DNA from: Oscillospiraceae bacterium
GTDB taxonomy: Bacteria; Bacillota_A; Clostridia; Oscillospirales; Ruminococcaceae
Reading direction: 5' to 3'
DNA: 22,333 nt
NCBI GenBank assembly: GCA_900766795.1
Contig: CAAFWX010000231.1
Coordinates: forward strand, 1 to 22,333
The notes under the pieces are model-generated. The model worked only from the letters and a program-made list of their open reading frames with translations. It was not told where the DNA came from and ran no database searches. Position numbers and translations under genes: made by a program. Shown here piece after piece: positions 15,031 through 22,333 of this stretch. Numbering within the stretch: position 1 is the first letter of the stretch; each line of letters starts with the position of its first letter.

Positions 15031-16185
15031 ATGGAAACGAAAGAAAAGCTTGATAAAAAAGATAACATCGGCGCACGCAGAAAGCAGAACGAGGCAGCGA
15101 AAACGCGGTTTAATCTTGCCATAGTTGTCCTTGTTTCGCTGGGACTGATTTTCGCGGCGATGAACTGGGACAAGCTTATCGCACCGTTCAAGGACGCGGC
15201 GCTTGATGTCGGCAGGGGAGGTTTCCCCGTGGCGCTGCCGGGAAGCACAGGATATGTGCTCGACGAATTTGGCGAGAACTTCTGCCTGCTCACCGACACC
15301 TACCTTTACACCTACACATCTCAGGGCGCGAACATCGCAAGCGTACAGCACGGATTTCAGAACCCCGTGTGCTCGACCAATAACAAGCGTATAATGGTAT
15401 ACGACCGAAACGGCAAGGGCGTCAAGTGCTATTCGCGCACGGAAGAGCTTTTCTCCGTCAGCACGGAGGAGAGAATCGTGTTCGGCGCGATGGGAAATGA
15501 CGAGCGCTGCGCGGTTGTCACCAATTCCTCGCGCTACGCGAACTGCCTGTTTGTGTACAACGGCGATTCGGATATGATTTTCCGATACTATTCCCCGACA
15601 AAGAAAATCATGCAGCTGTGCTTTTCGGGCAACGACAAGTGCCTCTACATGACCCTGCTCGGAGAAAAGGGCGGCGAGCTTCTTTTGAGCGCTGCGCGGA
15701 TAAACATTGATACCTCCACCACCGACCTGCTCTGGGAAACCGAGATAGGCACGGACGTGACCTACTCGCTGGAATGCACCAATGCGGGAATATATATTGT
15801 CACCTCGGGCGGAAGCTTTTTGCTTGACGAAGAAAGCGGAGAGATTGAAAAGCAGGGCTATTTCACCAAAGAAATCTCGGGAATCCCCGCCTGTGACGGA
15901 ATCCGCGCGGTAGTTTTCCGCGACTCCGGCTCAAACGGCGATGTTGTGGTGTGCTACAACGCCGACCTTGAAGCGGTGAACTCCGTTACACCCGACACGC
16001 TGACTGCCTTTGACAGCGAGAAAGGCAAGCTTTACCTGCTCTGCTCAAATGAGCTGCTGGTATATGACTCGACGCTTGAGCTTGTCAGGACATATACGCT
16101 TGACGACGTATACTCCGATGTCAAGATAATCGACGGCGGCGCGTTTCTGCTGGGATACAATACCGTTCAGCGAATCGAGCTGTAA
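15031..16185 (+). CDS. Membrane-anchored beta-propeller-like protein, DUF5711 type
   Basis: This 384-residue protein has a charged cytosolic N-terminus (1-26), one membrane segment (about 27-45) and a large extracellular domain. The outer part is made of short repeated strands such as NKRIMVYDRNGKGVKCYSR and GNDKCLYMTLLGEKGGELLL, the pattern of a WD40/PQQ-like propeller. It matches what I recall of DUF5711 proteins of Ruminococcaceae, whose function is unknown. No catalytic or metal site stands out. The ATG at 15031 has AAAGGTG upstream. It is followed after 22 bases by the CvpA-like gene, which points to a shared envelope role. The DUF assignment is from memory and less certain than the architecture. 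Confidence 0.7.
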   Translation: METKEKLDKKDNIGARRKQNEAAKTRFNLAIVVLVSLGLIFAAMNWDKLIAPFKDAALDVGRGGFPVALPGSTGYVLDEFGENFCLLTDTYLYTYTSQGANIASVQHGFQNPVCSTNNKRIMVYDRNGKGVKCYSRTEELFSVSTEERIVFGAMGNDERCAVVTNSSRYANCLFVYNGDSDMIFRYYSPTKKIMQLCFSGNDKCLYMTLLGEKGGELLLSAARINIDTSTTDLLWETEIGTDVTYSLECTNAGIYIVTSGGSFLLDEESGEIEKQGYFTKEISGIPACDGIRAVVFRDSGSNGDVVVCYNADLEAVNSVTPDTLTAFDSEKGKLYLLCSNELLVYDSTLELVRTYTLDDVYSDVKIIDGGAFLLGYNTVQRIEL

Positions 16186-16207
16186 CGCAGAAAGAGAAGG
16201 GAGCAAT

Positions 16208-17239
16208 ATGACAGAACAATTCTCAATAATCTATGATGTTATTCTCGTTGCCGTGCTCGTCGGTATGATGTTCGCGGGAGCGAAAAAGGGCTTTGCCGCC
16301 GCTGCGGTAAGCTTTGCAGCGGTGCTGGTGGCATTTGTCTGCGCAATGGCTTTAAGCGAGCCGCTGAGTGTGCAGATATACAACAGCAGCATAAAGCAGC
16401 CGCTTGAGAGCGCGGTTGACGAAAAGCTTGAGGAAGCTGTCGGCGGCGTAAGCGCGCTGGGACTTTCTGAGCTTGACTATGACAAGGTGCTGATTTCGGG
16501 CGTGCCTGCCGGAGAAATCGACTTGAACTACGGCGGCACCCGCAGAACCGAGCTTGAGCTTACCGACCTCGATTTGAGCGAAACGGGCATTTCCGAGATT
16601 GACCTCAGCGTTTTCGGAATTTCTTCCGATGTGGATTTCACTTCCGTGAGCGGAAAGACCGCTGATTTCACCATGTCTGACATTGAGAAATACGGGCTTG
16701 GGCGAATGGCGGTTGCTCAGTATATTGCGGTGAATGCCGTTGAGTCTGATTTCTTTGAGAAATTCGATAGCTACACCGATACTATGGTTGAGGAGCTTCC
16801 CTATCTTGCGAATTTGAATGATATGTTCTCAAACGCGGGAATCACGTCGATACGCGCGCTGGTGCTCAACATGACGATAGGCGCGGGAACGGTGCGTGAC
16901 GCGGTATTTGACAGCGTGATTGAGCCTTACTTCATTATGGGAATAAAATCCGCGCTGTTTATCGTGATTTTCATAATTATGGCAATCATTCTGGGAATCG
17001 TTGCAAACGCGCTCAAGATAATCAACAAAATCCCGCTTATCGGGGACTTGAACTCGCTGCTGGGCGGCGTTGCAGGTCTTATAAAAGGCGCGTTCACCGT
17101 GTGCGTAATCTGCATTGCGGTGAGAATGACGATTTCGCTTTCGGGCGGAGATATACCGTTCCTGAATGAAACAGCAATAGCCGAAACCTACCTTTTTAAG
17201 CACGTTTACGGCATTGAATTTCTGAATTTCTTCGGATAA
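16208..17239 (+). CDS. CvpA-like membrane protein with a large extracytoplasmic insert
   Basis: CvpA family membrane proteins are linked to envelope integrity and colicin V production, with no known biochemical activity. The family is usually about 160-230 residues; this one has 343. Membrane segments lie at about 8-23, 27-49, 245-268 and 288-310. The family signature is seen at AGAKKGFAAAAVSF (23-36) and at IPLIGDLNSLLGGVAGLIKG (275-294). Between TM2 and TM3 sits an insert of about 195 residues, acidic, with a short repetitive stretch around 114-146 (LELTDLDLSETGISEIDLSV and similar) that may form stacked beta strands. GAGAAGGGAG upstream supports the ATG. The neighbours are the DUF5711-like gene and the Clp ATPase. 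Confidence 0.8.
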   Translation: MTEQFSIIYDVILVAVLVGMMFAGAKKGFAAAAVSFAAVLVAFVCAMALSEPLSVQIYNSSIKQPLESAVDEKLEEAVGGVSALGLSELDYDKVLISGVPAGEIDLNYGGTRRTELELTDLDLSETGISEIDLSVFGISSDVDFTSVSGKTADFTMSDIEKYGLGRMAVAQYIAVNAVESDFFEKFDSYTDTMVEELPYLANLNDMFSNAGITSIRALVLNMTIGAGTVRDAVFDSVIEPYFIMGIKSALFIVIFIIMAIILGIVANALKIINKIPLIGDLNSLLGGVAGLIKGAFTVCVICIAVRMTISLSGGDIPFLNETAIAETYLFKHVYGIEFLNFFG

Positions 17240-17272
17240 TAACATATACAGAAAGAGACAGGTGATGTTAAT

Positions 17273-19717
17273 ATGATGATGTGTTCAAAATGCAAGAAGC
17301 GCCCCGCCGTCATGTTCATTTCGACCATGAACGGAACCGAGCGGCGCAATGAAGGGCTTTGTCTGCCGTGCGCAAAGCAGATGGGGCTTCCACAGGTATC
17401 CGACTATCTGAAGCAGATGGGCATTTCCGAGGAGGACTTCGAGAGCGCATATGAAAGCGTGTTCGGCGAGAACGGGGAGGTTGACCAGGAGCTTCTTCAG
17501 CAGCTTGGCTTGGGCAATTTCGGTGGTCTTAGCTCGCTGTTCGAGGAAAAGCCCGATTCCGAATCGGACGATGATGACGAAGAAGACGAACCGTCCGAAA
17601 AGCCCGAGGACCACGATGAAAAGGGCGAGGGTCTGTTTGAGCGCGGCGGCGCGGGCACTGTTCCAAGCTTCCTGCGCAATCTGTTCGGCGGTTCATCCTC
17701 GTCGTCTTCCTCCTCCGAAAGCAGCTCTGAGCACCCCGAGGGAGAAAGCAGTTCCTCCGAATCCGAGCGCAGAAGCAGGAAGAAATCCGAAAAGACCGAC
17801 AAAAAGCGCCGCTGCCTTGAAACCTACTGCACCAACCTTACCCGCCGCGCAGCCGAGGGCAAGATTGACCGCATAATCGGGCGCGACAAGGAAATCTACC
17901 GTGTGCTCCAGATTCTTTCCAGACGCAGCAAGAACAACCCTTGCCTTATCGGTGAGCCGGGCGTCGGAAAGACAGCCATCGCCGAGGGAATCGCGCTTAA
18001 GCTTGCAAGCGGGGACGTGCCTTTCCGCCTTCAGGGCAAGGAGCTTTATCTGCTCGACCTTACCGCGCTTATCGCGGGCACGCAGTTCCGCGGGCAGTTT
18101 GAGAGCCGCATAAAGTCGCTGCTTGACGAGGTTAAGAACGCGGGCAACGTTATTCTGTTTGTGGACGAGGTGCACAACCTTGTCGGCACAGGCGGCGACA
18201 ACGAAGGCTCGATGAACGCTGCAAATATGTTCAAGCCCGCGCTTTCGAGAGGCGAGCTTCAGGTAATCGGTGCAACCACGTTCAAGGAGTACCGCAAGTA
18301 CATCGAAAAGGACAGCGCTTTAGAGCGCCGCTTCCAGCCCGTGACGGTTGCCGAGCCGAGCGTTGAGGACACTGTGAAGCTGCTCGAGGGCATAAAGGAA
18401 TACTACGAAAACCACCACAAGGTAAAGGTTCCGACCGACGTGTCGAGAATGTGCGCGGTGCTTTCCGAGCGCTACATCAACGACCGCTTTCTGCCCGATA
18501 AGGCAATCGACCTGCTGGACGAAGCGTGCGCAAACTGCTCGCTTGAAAACGCAAGCATAACCGAGTACGAGTCGCTGAAAAAGAGCCTTGAAGAACTCAA
18601 GCTCAAGGAATCGAAGCTGAGCGAGGAAACCAGCATAGACTACGAGCAGCTTGCACAGACCAAGACCGAGATTGCCCAGACCGAGGACAAGATTGCCGCA
18701 ATCAAGGACGAAGCGGAAAACGTCTGCGTAACACTCGAGGATTTGTCCAAGGTAATCGAGCTGTGGACGGGAATCCCCGCAAACAAGATTCAGGAAACCG
18801 AGTACAAGCGCATGGGCAGCCTTGAAGCTTCGCTTAAGGAAAAGGTTATCGGTCAGGACGAGGCGTGCGAGCTTGTCGCAAAGGCAATAAAGCGCACCAG
18901 AGTGCAGCTTACCGAGCGCCGCAGACCCGCGTCTTTCATCTTTGTAGGTCCCACAGGCGTAGGAAAAACCGAGCTTGTCAAGGTGCTCGCCAAGGAGATG
19001 TTTGACACCGTTGACCCGCTGATTAGGCTTGATATGTCCGAGTACATGGAGAAGCACAGCGTGTCCAAGATAATCGGCTCGCCCCCCGGATACGTCGGCT
19101 ATGACGAAGCAGGGCAGCTCACCGAGCGCGTTCGCAGAAGACCCTATTCCGTGATTCTCTTTGACGAGATTGAAAAGGCGCACCCTGATGTCATGAACAT
19201 TCTTCTCCAGATTCTGGACGAGGGCAAGATAAACGATTCGCAGGGACGCTCCGTATCCTTTGAAAACACGATAATCGCAATGACCTCCAACGCAGGCTCC
19301 AGCACAGGCATAAACGGAATCGGCTTCAGCAAAACCGAGGGCGACATGACCAAGGAGCGCGCAATGAAAGGACTTCGCGATTTCCTCCGTCCCGAGTTCC
19401 TCGGACGAATTGACGAGATAGTGACATTTAATCCGCTCACCGAGGAAGCCTACGCAAAGATTGCAAAGCTTAACCTTTCCGAGATGGTAAATCCTCTCAA
19501 GGAGAAGAACATCACGCTCAATATTTCGGACGACGTATATGCAGCTGTTGCGAAGAAAGCGTTCGGCGGCAAGTTTGGCGGCAGAGATGTCCGCAGGGTT
19601 ATCCGCACCGAAATCGAGGACAAGGTTGCGAACCTTATCATCGACAACGCCGACAAGGTGCTGTCAGCCATCAACATCACCGCCGAAAACGGCGAAATCG
19701 TGGTAAGCGCGACATGA
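17273..19717 (+). CDS. Zinc-finger Clp protease ATPase subunit, ClpE-like
   Basis: A two-ring AAA+ unfoldase that should feed substrates to ClpP. It has 814 residues. The N-terminus is not a ClpN repeat domain but a zinc finger (Cys4, Cys7, Cys30, Cys33), as in ClpE/McsA-type proteins. Then come an acidic stretch (95-120) and a poly-serine, then basic stretch (141-180). D1 has Walker A GEPGVGKT (227-234), Walker B LFVDEVH (295-301) and ERRF (351-354); its pore loop reads GTQFRG (269-274) where KYRG is usual. A coiled middle domain spans about 420-490. D2 has GPTGVGKT (559-566), ILFDEIEKAHPD (628-639), pore loop GYVGY (606-610) and a ClpP-docking IGF (683-685). Three ATGs in a row start the gene; AGGTG precedes. 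No ctsR/mcsAB genes or CtsR box are seen. Confidence 0.92.
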   Translation: MMMCSKCKKRPAVMFISTMNGTERRNEGLCLPCAKQMGLPQVSDYLKQMGISEEDFESAYESVFGENGEVDQELLQQLGLGNFGGLSSLFEEKPDSESDDDDEEDEPSEKPEDHDEKGEGLFERGGAGTVPSFLRNLFGGSSSSSSSSESSSEHPEGESSSSESERRSRKKSEKTDKKRRCLETYCTNLTRRAAEGKIDRIIGRDKEIYRVLQILSRRSKNNPCLIGEPGVGKTAIAEGIALKLASGDVPFRLQGKELYLLDLTALIAGTQFRGQFESRIKSLLDEVKNAGNVILFVDEVHNLVGTGGDNEGSMNAANMFKPALSRGELQVIGATTFKEYRKYIEKDSALERRFQPVTVAEPSVEDTVKLLEGIKEYYENHHKVKVPTDVSRMCAVLSERYINDRFLPDKAIDLLDEACANCSLENASITEYESLKKSLEELKLKESKLSEETSIDYEQLAQTKTEIAQTEDKIAAIKDEAENVCVTLEDLSKVIELWTGIPANKIQETEYKRMGSLEASLKEKVIGQDEACELVAKAIKRTRVQLTERRRPASFIFVGPTGVGKTELVKVLAKEMFDTVDPLIRLDMSEYMEKHSVSKIIGSPPGYVGYDEAGQLTERVRRRPYSVILFDEIEKAHPDVMNILLQILDEGKINDSQGRSVSFENTIIAMTSNAGSSTGINGIGFSKTEGDMTKERAMKGLRDFLRPEFLGRIDEIVTFNPLTEEAYAKIAKLNLSEMVNPLKEKNITLNISDDVYAAVAKKAFGGKFGGRDVRRVIRTEIEDKVANLIIDNADKVLSAINITAENGEIVVSAT

Positions 19718-20421
19718 GCGTAGTGCTTGTGACGGGCGGCACGGGTGCCATCGGCAGCGCTGTTGCCGAGGAGTTCTGCCAAACCGACGATGTGATTTTC
19801 ACCTACAACACCCGCGAAAACGAGGCTGCCGAAATTAAACGGCGGCTTCGCTGCGGCGCGGTTCAAATGGACATAACCGACAGGGAAAGCGTTGACGCGG
19901 CTGTGGCAGAGGTTATGAAAACCTACGGTCATATTGATGTGCTCGTAAACAACGCGGGAATTTCGCAGATAAAGCTGTTTGGCGACATAACGCAGGATGA
20001 CTGGGACAGAATGCTTGCCGTGAATCTCACGGGCTGCTTCAATGTCACGCAGGGGGTGCTTCGCGGAATGATTTCCCGAAAAAGCGGCGCCGTCGTCAAC
20101 ATCTCCTCTGTGTGGGGAGTGCACGGCGCGTCCTGCGAGGTGCATTATTCCGCAGCGAAAGCAGGGGTAATCGGCATGACAAAGGCGCTCGCGAAAGAAG
20201 TCGGCGCTTCGGGGATTACCGTAAACTGCATTGCCCCGGGAGTTATCGACAGCCCGATGAACAGCGCGCACCTGAATCCGGAGGAGCTGGCAGAGCTGGC
20301 AGAGCAGACCCCCATGGGCAGGCTCGGCAGGGCGGAGGAGGTCGCGCGGGCGGTTCGCCTGCTTGCCGAAAACCGTTTTATCACGGGTCAGGTTTTGGGC
20401 GTTGACGGCGGATTCTATTAA
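19714..20421 (+). CDS. Short-chain dehydrogenase/reductase, probable EF-P 5-aminopentanone reductase (YmfI-like)
   Basis: A 235-residue NAD(P)-dependent reductase with a Rossmann fold. The cofactor loop is TGGTGAIG (7-14), followed by DITD (53-56) and NNAG (79-82). The active site has Asn104, Ser132, Tyr145 and Lys149 (YSAAK). The stretch SSVWGVHGASCEV (131-143) and APGVIDSPMN (174-183) resemble YmfI, which reduces 5-aminopentanone on elongation factor P in Firmicutes, more than typical FabG. No efp gene is in the window, so a FabG-like or other role remains possible. The ATG overlaps the Clp ATPase stop by four bases with no clear ribosome site, so it relies on translational coupling. It is the last gene of the plus-strand arm. 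Confidence 0.75.
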   Translation: MSVVLVTGGTGAIGSAVAEEFCQTDDVIFTYNTRENEAAEIKRRLRCGAVQMDITDRESVDAAVAEVMKTYGHIDVLVNNAGISQIKLFGDITQDDWDRMLAVNLTGCFNVTQGVLRGMISRKSGAVVNISSVWGVHGASCEVHYSAAKAGVIGMTKALAKEVGASGITVNCIAPGVIDSPMNSAHLNPEELAELAEQTPMGRLGRAEEVARAVRLLAENRFITGQVLGVDGGFY

Positions 20422-20713
20422 TAGATTTGGCATCAAATTATTGATTTTGTGGCATTTTTCCAATACGTTGATGGCGTTTTGTTTTGTTTGTACAAAATGC
20501 TGTATATCAACTTAAAATCTTTGTCAAAAAAATCTGAAATAATCTGTTGAATTTTCCCTCAAAATATTGTATAATAATTTTGATTGATTAAGGTATTGCC
20601 GAGAAAAAGACGGTGCTGCCTTGAGTGAACGCTGAAAATTTCTGAGCAAAACTCGGTATCTAGGTGTTTGCAGAGAAAAATGCTCGTGAAATCGAGTGAA
20701 AAGGAGACATAAC
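20422..20713. other. Intergenic region and structured leader before oadG
   Basis: The first part (20422-20546) is AT-rich. It holds a weak hairpin ATCAA/TTGAT (20432-20445) followed by Ts, and a distant CATCAA (20431-20436) / TTGATG (20468-20473) pair before a T-rich run, which may end the upstream transcript but are not convincing terminators. A strong promoter follows at 20547-20575. The rest is a leader of about 130 bases with competing inverted repeats: CCGAG (20599-20603) with CTCGG (20652-20656), ACTCG (20651-20655) with CGAGT (20693-20697), and CTCG (20683-20686) with CGAG (20693-20696). No coding sequence is supported here. Confidence 0.6.
20547..20575 (+). promoter_or_regulatory. Promoter of the oadGB operon
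   Basis: TTGAAT (20547-20552) and TATAAT (20570-20575) are separated by 17 bases in an AT-rich setting. Transcription should start near 20582, leaving a leader of about 130 bases before oadG. Confidence 0.8.
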
Positions 20714-21286
20714 ATGAATATTGCGCTTTCTATTCTGTCAGCTGCCGCTTCCGCCGGTGAAGCCGCAACAGAGGCTGCCTCTGCGGTAAACAAGTGGGGC
20801 GTCACGTTCAGCGGCATGGAAGAAGCCATTGAGGAAACTGCAACAAGCAACGGCGGAGTAATTGACAAGCTTTTGTCATACGGCACCGCGCATGAGCAGG
20901 TTGCAGACGGCGACTACTGGAGCTCTGTCGGCATTACAGCTCTGAGCGGTATTCTGGTCGTATTCCTCATTCTGGCTATTCTGATTTTTGTTTTCTGGCT
21001 GATGGGTACTGTGTTCAAGACCATCGACAAGAGCAAGAAGGCAAAAGCTGCCGCTGCTGTCAAAGAACAGCACGCCGCAGCGCCCGCTGCATCCCCTGCT
21101 GAGGTTGTAGAGGACGTTGTTGAGGACAATGATGACGAAATCATTGCCGTAATTAGTGCGGCTATCGCTGCCTATTCTGAAGAGGACGGCAAGACTTACG
21201 CGATTAGAAAGATAGAGCGTAAGGACCGCAGAACCCGTTCCGCATGGAGCCTTGCAGGTATCGGCGAGAACACCCGTCCGTTCTGA
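20714..21286 (+). CDS. oadG: OadG family subunit (gamma) of a Na+-translocating decarboxylase
   Basis: The gamma subunit holds together the carboxyltransferase and the membrane beta subunit of Na+-pumping decarboxylases. The protein has 190 residues from the ATG at 20714, which has AAGGAG seven bases upstream; a GTG at 20696 would place that ribosome site inside the gene. An N-terminal extracytoplasmic part (1-70) precedes a single membrane helix (about 74-97). A basic, alanine/proline-rich linker follows (106-130), then the family tail DDEIIAVISAAIAAY (140-154) and RSAWSLAGIGENTRPF (175-190). oadB follows after 25 bases. The decarboxylase substrate (oxaloacetate, methylmalonyl-CoA or glutaconyl-CoA) depends on an alpha subunit not in the window. 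Confidence 0.85.
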   Translation: MNIALSILSAAASAGEAATEAASAVNKWGVTFSGMEEAIEETATSNGGVIDKLLSYGTAHEQVADGDYWSSVGITALSGILVVFLILAILIFVFWLMGTVFKTIDKSKKAKAAAAVKEQHAAAPAASPAEVVEDVVEDNDDEIIAVISAAIAAYSEEDGKTYAIRKIERKDRRTRSAWSLAGIGENTRPF

Positions 21287-21311
21287 GAACTGACAGAAAG
21301 GAATATTAAGC

Positions 21312-22333
21312 ATGGAAATATTTGTTGATACCCTAAGCGGTCTGGCTTCTTCGTCGGGCTTTGCTAACATAGGCTGGCAGAACATTGTAATGATTCTGAT
21401 TTCTTTTGTTCTGTTCTACCTCGCAATCAAGAAGCAGTATGAGCCGCTGCTGATGCTTCCCATTGCATTCGGTATGCTGCTGACAAACCTGCCCGGAGCA
21501 GGACTGTACCACGCCGAGCTCTGGAACCCCGCAACCAACCCCTACTTTGCTCCCGAATACATAGAGCAGGGGGGCAATATGCTCCTCACCTTCACGAAGG
21601 AAACCTCTCTCGACTACGGAAAGGTGCTGCATGAGGGCGGTCTTCTGGATCTTCTCTACCTCGGCGTAAAGCTTCAGCTTTATCCGCCTCTTATCTTCCT
21701 CGGTATCGGCGCGATGACCGACTTTGGTCCGCTGATTGCTAACCCCAAGAGCTTCCTTCTTGGTGCGGCTGCACAGGGCGGTATCTTCTTCACATTCCTT
21801 GGCGCATGCTTCCTTAATAATGTTGGCGCAGACTTTACTTTGAAGCAGGCTGCCTCCATCGCTATCATCGGCGGTGCGGACGGACCTACTGCAATCTTCC
21901 TGACTTCTAAGCTCGCTCCTGAGCTTCTCGGTCCGATTGCGGTTGCTGCGTACTCTTACATGGCTCTGGTTCCCGTTATCCAGCCTCCTATCATGAAGCT
22001 GCTTACAACCGAAAAGGAGCGTTCCGTTAAGATGGGTCAGCTCCGTGAGGTTTCCAAGATTGAGAAAGTTGTATTCCCGATTGCTGTCACCATTGTTGTA
22101 ACGCTTATCGTTCCCGACGCGGGCACCCTTGTCGGTATGCTTATGCTCGGCAACCTGATGAAAGAATCCGGCGTCTGCGACAGACTTGTAAAGACCGCAA
22201 CAAACGAGCTTATGAACATTATCACAATTATGCTCGGTGTCACTGTTGGTGCGACCGCTGTTGCTTCTAACTTCCTCTCTCTCAATACTCTGTTCATCAT
22301 CGCGCTCGGTCTTATCGCGTTCTGCATCGGCAC
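21312..22333 (+). CDS. oadB: Na+-translocating decarboxylase beta subunit (partial, runs off the window)
   Basis: The beta subunit decarboxylates carboxybiotin in the membrane and couples this to Na+ export. The first 340 residues are visible with no stop before the window end; the family is usually about 375-435 residues. GWQNIVMILISFVLFYLAIK (21-40) is the first helix. GIGAMTDFGPLIANP (131-145) and GGADGPTAIFLTSKLAP (187-203, with the Na+-site aspartate at 190) are the family signatures; QPPIMKLLTT lies at 224-233. An extended loop at about 62-105 precedes the third helix. AGAAAGGAAT lies upstream of the ATG. Codons are rich in GGT, GCT and TCT, unlike the central arm. Confidence 0.95.
   Translation, partial: MEIFVDTLSGLASSSGFANIGWQNIVMILISFVLFYLAIKKQYEPLLMLPIAFGMLLTNLPGAGLYHAELWNPATNPYFAPEYIEQGGNMLLTFTKETSLDYGKVLHEGGLLDLLYLGVKLQLYPPLIFLGIGAMTDFGPLIANPKSFLLGAAAQGGIFFTFLGACFLNNVGADFTLKQAASIAIIGGADGPTAIFLTSKLAPELLGPIAVAAYSYMALVPVIQPPIMKLLTTEKERSVKMGQLREVSKIEKVVFPIAVTIVVTLIVPDAGTLVGMLMLGNLMKESGVCDRLVKTATNELMNIITIMLGVTVGATAVASNFLSLNTLFIIALGLIAFCIG

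Noticed and set aside
15003..15032. Promoter-like TTGACG-18-TATAAT with extended TG overlapping the start codon of the DUF5711-like gene
   Set aside because: A transcript from it would begin inside the gene, past the ATG, with no usable in-frame start before the membrane segment. The ATG at 15031 has a good AAAGGTG ribosome site, so the match is probably a by-product of the ribosome site and start codon.
17240..17272. CtsR operator upstream of the Clp ATPase
   Set aside because: No GGTCAAA-type tandem heptamer is present in the short gap, and the gene appears to be transcribed from upstream.
18320..19183. Minus-strand open frame opposite the Clp ATPase
   Set aside because: It lies wholly within the Clp gene, whose AAA motifs are intact; the translated antisense product shows no recognisable domain.
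20431..20480. Terminator after the YmfI-like gene
   Set aside because: The only stems are five or six AT-rich base pairs with interrupted T-runs, too weak to call with confidence, so they are mentioned only in the intergenic entry.

Overview
The window looks like a chromosomal housekeeping stretch from an anaerobic, gut-type Firmicute, most likely Oscillospiraceae/Ruminococcaceae. The evidence is a TatD-linked radical SAM gene, a DUF5711-type protein, an ECF vitamin-transport module joined to truA, a zinc-finger (ClpE-like) Clp ATPase, a sodium-pumping decarboxylase operon, and the widespread GTAGGGGCG palindromic repeat. Shine-Dalgarno and sigma-A signals are near consensus. I see no phage, transposase, CRISPR array, rRNA or tRNA.

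Left arm (1-4867, all minus strand). birA (biotin ligase/repressor) has its own promoter overlapped by a BirA-box-like inverted repeat. A MATE exporter and a HAD phosphatase form a two-gene unit closed by a strong terminator. A four-helix membrane protein and a uridine phosphorylase, separated by one base, form another unit with its own promoter and terminator. A 380-base divergent gap (4868-5247) carries back-to-back extended -10 promoters and a nested palindromic repeat.

Central arm (5248-20421, all plus strand, mostly tightly spaced or overlapping). The order is: TatD-linked radical SAM protein, ruvC, ruvA, a membrane-anchored TPR protein, ruvB, glmM, an Imm1-like small protein, a class I rRNA-type methyltransferase, a fused EcfA1-EcfA2 ATPase, EcfT, truA, a DUF5711-like membrane-anchored propeller, a CvpA-like protein with a large insert, a ClpE-like unfoldase, and a short-chain dehydrogenase resembling YmfI (EF-P 5-aminopentanone reductase). 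The theme is DNA repair, envelope precursor synthesis, RNA modification, vitamin uptake and protein quality control.

Right arm (20422 to the end). A strong promoter and a structured leader of about 130 bases precede oadG and oadB, the gamma and beta subunits of a biotin-dependent, Na+-translocating decarboxylase; oadB runs off the window. These genes use T-ending codons far more than their neighbours, suggesting high expression. The decarboxylase needs a biotinylated carrier, so the birA at the other end is its likely modifying enzyme.

I did not find a clearly new defence or mobile system. The most interesting points are the birA operator, the fused EcfA, the orphan Imm1-like gene, the TPR gene inside the ruv operon, the expanded CvpA protein, the Clp ATPase with an acidic/poly-serine linker, and the possible switch-like leader of the decarboxylase operon.
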